A DNA stretch of 64,000 nucleotides from Acorus gramineus (Eukaryota; Streptophyta; Magnoliopsida; Acorales; Acoraceae). The translations under genes were made by a program, and so were the position numbers. The notes below the pieces were generated by a model. That model did no database searches. It saw nothing but the letters and a program-made list of their open reading frames with translations, and was not told where the DNA came from. Below, one piece after another: positions 59,367 through 64,000 of this stretch. How positions within the stretch are numbered: position 1 is the stretch's first letter; the number at the start of each line of letters is the position of its first letter. The stretch is from positions 10,464,729 through 10,528,728 of the forward strand of contig JAUJYN010000012.1 in assembly GCA_030737835.1 (NCBI GenBank). Direction: 5' to 3'.

Positions 59367-61918
59367 ATGAGTCAGAGAATGTTTGAAAAATACGGAATCC
59401 AAACCCACCCTGATAAGGTAAGATCGGGTCTGGTTATCACTAAAACTTACTCCTTTCCTCATCCATCTTTGAATACTACTAGTCGCAGGCATTACACTAT
59501 TGATCATGACAAGGTAACAAAAAAATTGTCAAAAACACATTGTGATCCTATTTAATATATGAAATATATGATAATCAGATCTTGTTATGTGATTGTTACT
59601 CAAAACAGTGGGACAACGCTAGTGTGGAGAATGACATTACAGATGAAGATGAAGAGCTCTTGGAGGATCGAATAAGTGAACTACCTGATGCCATCCTTCA
59701 CTCTATTCTTATGTCTCTACCAGTGAGAGATGCATTTTGCTTTCGCGAACAATCGAAAAGATGGCGACACACATGGACTACAATCCCTACATTGATTTTA
59801 GATTACAAAAATATGTTCGAGTATGATATAAGCACGTCTAATATCCATAAACGCAAAAAAACATGAAGTATGGAAAATGCTAAAGGAAAGAGAGGGAAAG
59901 TTTGTACAATCAGTTGATCGTTTGTTAAAACTTTGTCAGGGATTCAGGATAAATACACTACAGATATGTATCCATCTTGTCAATGATGATTCTTCACATG
60001 TCGATCGATGGATCAAATATGCATTGGATTCAAAGGTTGAGAAGCTGAAGCTCACTTTATTGGAGCAGAAATTCTTTTATTCAACACCCTTTGGAAAGCT
60101 TTACGATTTCCCTTTCCATCTTTTTGACTGTGGAGCCGGTTTTTCATCGAAGCATCTGTGTCTTGAGTATGGAATCATGAGACCCCATTATGATTTTGGA
60201 GGCTTCAAGACCCTTAAAGAACTCACACTCATAGATGTGTTTATATCTGATGAACTTAGGGAGAGGATAATATCTGTATCTCCAGTTCTTGAAAGGCTAA
60301 TACTAGAGTGTTGTTATGGTCTATCCTATCCAAAGATTGGATGTCCATCTTTGAATTACCTGAATGTGGTGGATTGTGAAGTGGGGGGCATGCAAATTTG
60401 TGCAAAAAATCTGTCGACAATCGAATATAGTGGGAAGATGGTGGATTTGTCTTTCAATGGAGTTCCAAAGCTCACACATGCAATATTCTGCTTTCCACTC
60501 AAGAGGCGCACGAGTGGTCTTGATTATGTACTCAAACAGCTTACAGTTTCTCTTCAAATGATTAAATCACTAATCTTATTCACGTATTACCCAATTAAGG
60601 TGCACTGCTTTAAACTTGACCAGTTGTTTATCATTTTTTTACCCATGATTATTGATTACTTTATGTTGTTTTTACCTGGCATTTCAGACTGGAATCACTT
60701 TTGAAAGCTCACATCAGTTCACTTTCCTTGAGAAATTAGAGATGGAGATCACTGCAAGACCAAAATATGACCTTCTTTGGGTAACATCCTTCCTGAAAGC
60801 TTCTCCATCTTTGCAAGAATTGCACCTCCATGTAAGCTTCTTGTACTTGATTATGGAATATGGATGCATCTAAATAAGCTTATCTTGATGTTGACTAAGC
60901 TATAAACTGTTATGTAGACCTATCCTAGATGCCATATTTTATTTGTGCACAATAGATATATGATCTCACTTATTTTGTTTTAAGTGATTGGTATATTTTA
61001 CTAGTACTTGTATTAAGATTTTGATTCAATTTTTTCAAAACAAACAAATCAATAAAAAAAAATGAGATTTGTGGCGCTACTTGTAAATAATATATATAAG
61101 AGATAATTCTAGAGATTTGAAGTTTTTGGTGTTAATATTATCATATCAATGGTTCATGCACAAAAGTGAATCTGTGTAGATTCATGTAAGGACACCACCT
61201 CTATTGTATTATTCAGATGCTTAGCCTTCCTTATTTTCTTTTGTTTTTATTTCTTTGTATTGTTATAAGTCTTTCCTATGTTTTTTTTTTTTTGAGTTTC
61301 AAAATCAGTGTACATGGAAATCTCCTATCTCCTATTTGAGGATGAAGTGGTGTAATGTGAAATTGATGAGAGTATGAAAATGAAGTGGAAAAGCTGATAG
61401 ATGAAGGAAGGAGACAAGTAATTTTGAAATTAGAAAATTTATAGTAGTTTGTTTGCTAACGAAGTCAAATCATGTTTAATAAAATTATTAAAGAATGTAG
61501 TTTCTAATATATTTACCAAATCACATCTTAACATGTTGTAAGAGATACACCCTCTTCACTAAGAAAAACTATTTTTTACATTTATCTTTTTATGATGCTC
61601 TAGTTTTGAAGATACTTACCCTTTCTTTGCATAAAATTATTCTTGTAACAGATGAAAGAGTCTGGCAAAGAGGAGACCAAAGGAATTGCTACCCCTCCAA
61701 GATGTCCACACTATAATATCAAGAGAGTTCTAATGAGTGGGTTTACTGGTTCATGGAATCAAATAGAGTTAGTGATTTATTTGCTTGACAATGCTGTTGC
61801 ATTGGATTCTTTGAGGCTCGACTACAATAAGAGATCTTACATTGGAAGCGAATGGCATTCTTACAAAGTATCAGATGTTGCTATGGTGCATCAACGGGTG
61901 CATGAGAAGCTCATTTAA
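59367..61918 (+). pseudogene. F-box/LRR/FBD protein gene with a one-base frameshift
   Basis: Model: exon 1 59367-59513, exon 2 59609-60599, exon 3 60688-60831 and exon 4 61652-61918 (stop 61916-61918). The F-box is ISELPDAILHSILMSLPVRD with RWRHTW following. LRR-like text includes LKELTLIDVFISDELRE and VLERLILECCYGLSYPKIGC. The end, CPHYNIKRVLMSGFTGSW and QIELVIYLLDNAVALDSLRL, is an FBD domain. Inside exon 2 an A7 run (59855-59861) throws the frame: after it the first frame stops at 59864-59866, and the rest is open in the next frame. One base less would give about 515 residues. F-box proteins recruit substrates to SCF ubiquitin ligases. It may be a true pseudogene or an assembly/sequencing error in the homopolymer. 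Confidence 0.83.
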
Positions 61919-62171
61919 TAATTTTTTAAAGCTCGATAATTACCCTGGCTTTATAATTTGTTCATAGTGGTTGTTAGATACATCTCATTATTTTAGATGT
62001 ATTCTTTCTGTTGATAATCATTTTACTGTGAATTGTTTTATCAAGAATCTCTGTCACCTCAATTCAATTTTATTGCTAAAATCTGAGGAATGCCAAAAGC
62101 ATATAAAGCATTATAGGAAACACTTTGAACCAAAGAATTTGTGTCATTAATTAGACTGTTTATCCACTGCT

Positions 62172-62310
62172 ATAGCACAGTGGGTAGGGTTTATCTATGT
62201 TAAGGGTAGATCTTGGTATCGAGTCTTGACGCTGGCTCAAACCTTGTGTATTTCTGTGGGTTTGGGGGTATAAAAATAACCTACCTAGCTCAATCATAAA
62301 GTCAACTACA
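62172..62310 (+). mobile_element. tRNA-derived SINE-like segment
   Basis: TATAGCACAGTGGGTAGGG resembles a box A, and GGTATCGAGTCTTGAC about 35 bases later resembles a box B. Then come a GTGGGTTTGGGG block and AT-rich tail. Related to the minus-strand segment at 48225-48360. Confidence 0.5.
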
Positions 62311-62641
62311 AGAGGGCCTTTCGTTGTAAAAAGTTAAAAGATTGTTTGGTTCATTAATGGATTCTAATGCAGATTTAGTTTATTGTGTGGTTAGTATAAA
62401 AAAATGATTAGAAATTTGGTTAATTACCAAAAATACAATATGTGTGCAGGTGTAACATTCCAAACTTTTACATATGATATTGTCTGTTTTGCTTGTCCAC
62501 ATACGATTTTAAAACACATCACAAAGTGTGTAATTTATATTCACAAATAAGTACAAGAGAAAATATTATGCTTAACCCCAAATGCAACCCGAACCTTTTA
62601 TATTTTTTCAATTAGTATATGTCAATGAAATATATATTTTC

Positions 62642-62663
62642 ATATATATATATATATATATAT
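62642..62663 (+). repeat. (TA)n microsatellite
   Basis: About eleven TA units upstream of the PORR gene. Confidence 0.95.
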
Positions 62664-62839
62664 AATCCAATAAATAATAAATGGTATAAACTTAATTATT
62701 ATAAAACATAAAAAAAAAATCTACAGTGTTTGAGAGTAGTATATGTTTGAAAGGCAAACCATGATTCAATTTTTCCAAATAAAACTCTAAAACCCCGCCG
62801 TCACAACTTCCTCCACCACCACCACCACCATTGAAGAAA

Positions 62840-63985
62840 ATGAAGAAAATCCGGCTGAAATGGGTGAAAAACCGAGGCCTGGACCACATAATCAACCGCG
62901 ACACGGACCTGAAGGCAGCAATCCTCCTCAAAGACGCCATCCTCTCCTCCCCAAACTCCCACCTCACCATCCGCTCCCTCTCCCACAACAAACACCACCC
63001 CCTCCACCGCTCCCTCGCCCTCACCATCCCCACCCTCCGCTTCCTCCGCCGCTACCCAACCCTCTTCACCGAATCCCCTCACCCCACCTACCCCTCCCTC
63101 CCCTCCTTCTCCCTCTCCCAGACCGCCCACCTCCTACACTCCCGCGAGTCCTCCCTCCACCTTTCCCTCCTCCGCGAATCATCCGACCGCCTCTCCCGCC
63201 TCCTCATGATGACCCTCTCCCGCTCCCTCCCCCTCAAGTCCCTCCTCCCCCTCTCCTTCGACCTCGGCCTCCCCAACGACTTCTTCCGCAGATCCCCCCT
63301 CTCCGACGACCTCCGCATCGTCTCCCGCGACGGCGTCCCCTTCGTCGAGCTCGTCAACTGGCGCGACGACCTCGCCGTGTCCGCCGTGCAGAGAAAGACC
63401 GAATCTTGTATCGATTATCGCGGGTTCAAGAAGGGGGAGAATTTGATCAGGTTCCCGATGAGCTTTCCGAGGGGGTACGGGTTGCGGAACAAGGTGAAGG
63501 AGTGGATGGAGGAGTTCGATCGGATACCGTACGTTTCGCCTTATGAGGATTGTTCGGGGATCGACCCGGGGAGTGATTTGATGGAGAAGAGGGTGGTTGG
63601 GGTTTTGCATGAGCTGTTGAGCTTGACATTGCATAAGAAGACGAGGAGGGACTACTTGAGGTCGTTGAGGGGGGAGTTGGCGCTCCCGGAGAGGTTCACG
63701 AGGGTGTTCACCAGGTACCCGGGGGTGTTTTATCTTTCGTTGAAGTGTAAGACGACGACGGTGGTGTTGAGGGAGGGGTACCAGAGGGGGAGACTGGTCG
63801 AGCCGCACCCGCTCACGGAGTTGAGGGAGAGGTTTTATTATGTGATGCGGATGGGGTTGGTGCATCGGGGGAAGGATGCGGGGGAGATGATATATAAGAA
63901 GGTTGATGAGGAGTATGAGGAGGAGGAGGAGGAGGAAGAGTATTGTGAGGGGACTGATTCAGAGTATGATACGGAGTCGGATTAG
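62840..63985 (+). CDS. PORR-domain (plant organelle RNA recognition) protein
   Basis: Single exon, 381 residues, starting at the first in-frame ATG. The PORR domain begins at once: KIRLKWVKNRGLDHIINRDT, then LRFLRRYPTLF, LLMMTLSRSLPLKSLLPLSF, DLGLPNDFFRR, YVSPYEDCSGIDPGSDLMEK, RVVGVLHELLSLTLHKKTRR and VFTRYPGVFYLSLKCKTTTV. It ends with a Glu-rich tail (about 354-372). Family members (WTF1, RPD1) bind organelle group II introns and help splice them. Unlike most members, no N-terminal transit peptide precedes the domain, and the next upstream in-frame codons hold no ATG before a stop at 62780-62782. The 5' half is extremely GC-rich and falls off towards the 3' end. Reverse-strand and +1-frame long ORFs are composition shadows. 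Confidence 0.9.
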   Translation: MKKIRLKWVKNRGLDHIINRDTDLKAAILLKDAILSSPNSHLTIRSLSHNKHHPLHRSLALTIPTLRFLRRYPTLFTESPHPTYPSLPSFSLSQTAHLLHSRESSLHLSLLRESSDRLSRLLMMTLSRSLPLKSLLPLSFDLGLPNDFFRRSPLSDDLRIVSRDGVPFVELVNWRDDLAVSAVQRKTESCIDYRGFKKGENLIRFPMSFPRGYGLRNKVKEWMEEFDRIPYVSPYEDCSGIDPGSDLMEKRVVGVLHELLSLTLHKKTRRDYLRSLRGELALPERFTRVFTRYPGVFYLSLKCKTTTVVLREGYQRGRLVEPHPLTELRERFYYVMRMGLVHRGKDAGEMIYKKVDEEYEEEEEEEEYCEGTDSEYDTESD

Positions 63986-64000
63986 GAGGAGTAGAGATGA

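Larger units (their letters stand above)
61919..62839. other. Region between the F-box and PORR genes
   Basis: Holds the SINE-like segment at 62172-62310, a (TA)n run at 62642-62663 and AT-rich DNA. The stretch just before the PORR start (62816-62830) is a CCA repeat. Confidence 0.5.

Noticed and set aside
63179-63865. Long minus-strand frame (228 codons) and plus +1 frame over the PORR gene
   Set aside because: Pro/Arg/His- or Gly/Glu-rich composition shadows of a GC-rich gene.

Overview
This window is nuclear DNA of a flowering plant. The evidence is intron-rich genes with GT-AG splice sites, plant-specific families (EDR2_C/DUF1336, DUF538, PORR, F-box/FBD, a MAPK-substrate protein of the stomatal-lineage type) and dense plant transposons. 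Gene GC content is sharply bimodal: the DUF538, PORR and MASS-like genes are very GC-rich at third codon positions, while the ubiquitin-conjugating enzyme and transporter genes are AT-rich like the surroundings. That pattern is most familiar from monocots, so a monocot is my best guess; the species cannot be told from the sequence.

Layout. 1-1.5 kb: an antisense Ty1/copia element with a primer-binding site, probably inside an intron. 2.3-5.0 kb: the last three exons of an EDR2_C/DUF1336 gene, whose intron holds an unexplained 117-codon exon-like frame and a 5S rRNA-derived pseudogene. 6.3-6.6 kb (-): a small MASS-like gene. 7.0 kb: a perfect 26-bp hairpin. 7.3-12.5 kb: a UBC37/UBE2T-like E2 gene with a long 5'-UTR intron containing a LINE and two SINEs, and a C-terminal tail that looks SUMO-binding. 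13-15 kb: MITEs and a Harbinger transposase remnant. 15-18.7 kb: a large inverted duplication carrying two divergently transcribed genes for secreted eight-cysteine peptides. 20.0-21.8 kb: a TATA-driven small gene I do not recognise. 22.5-26.5 kb: foldback elements and a LINE. 26.8-27.4 kb: a DUF538 gene with a 20-A leader. 28.7-47.6 kb: almost no intact genes, but many MITE families, a decayed exon broken by two insertions, an LTR-like segment, and four foldback elements in a row. 47.8-56.8 kb: a complete 12-coding-exon MFSD12-like transporter. 57.8-59.1 kb: a Mutator-like element with a hAT-like element nested in it. 59.4-61.9 kb: an F-box/LRR/FBD gene with a one-base frameshift. 62.8-64.0 kb: a PORR-domain organelle RNA-splicing-type gene.

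The host genes do not form a functional cluster; they look like ordinary neighbours separated by transposon-filled spacers. The most distinctive local system is the inverted pair of cysteine-rich peptide genes: two copies, head to head, on arms of about 1.4 kb, with sequence change concentrated near the start of the mature peptide. Exon limits were placed by eye from splice consensus, frame continuity and remembered family sequence; no database search or alignment was run. Transposon limits are approximate unless a target-site duplication is stated.
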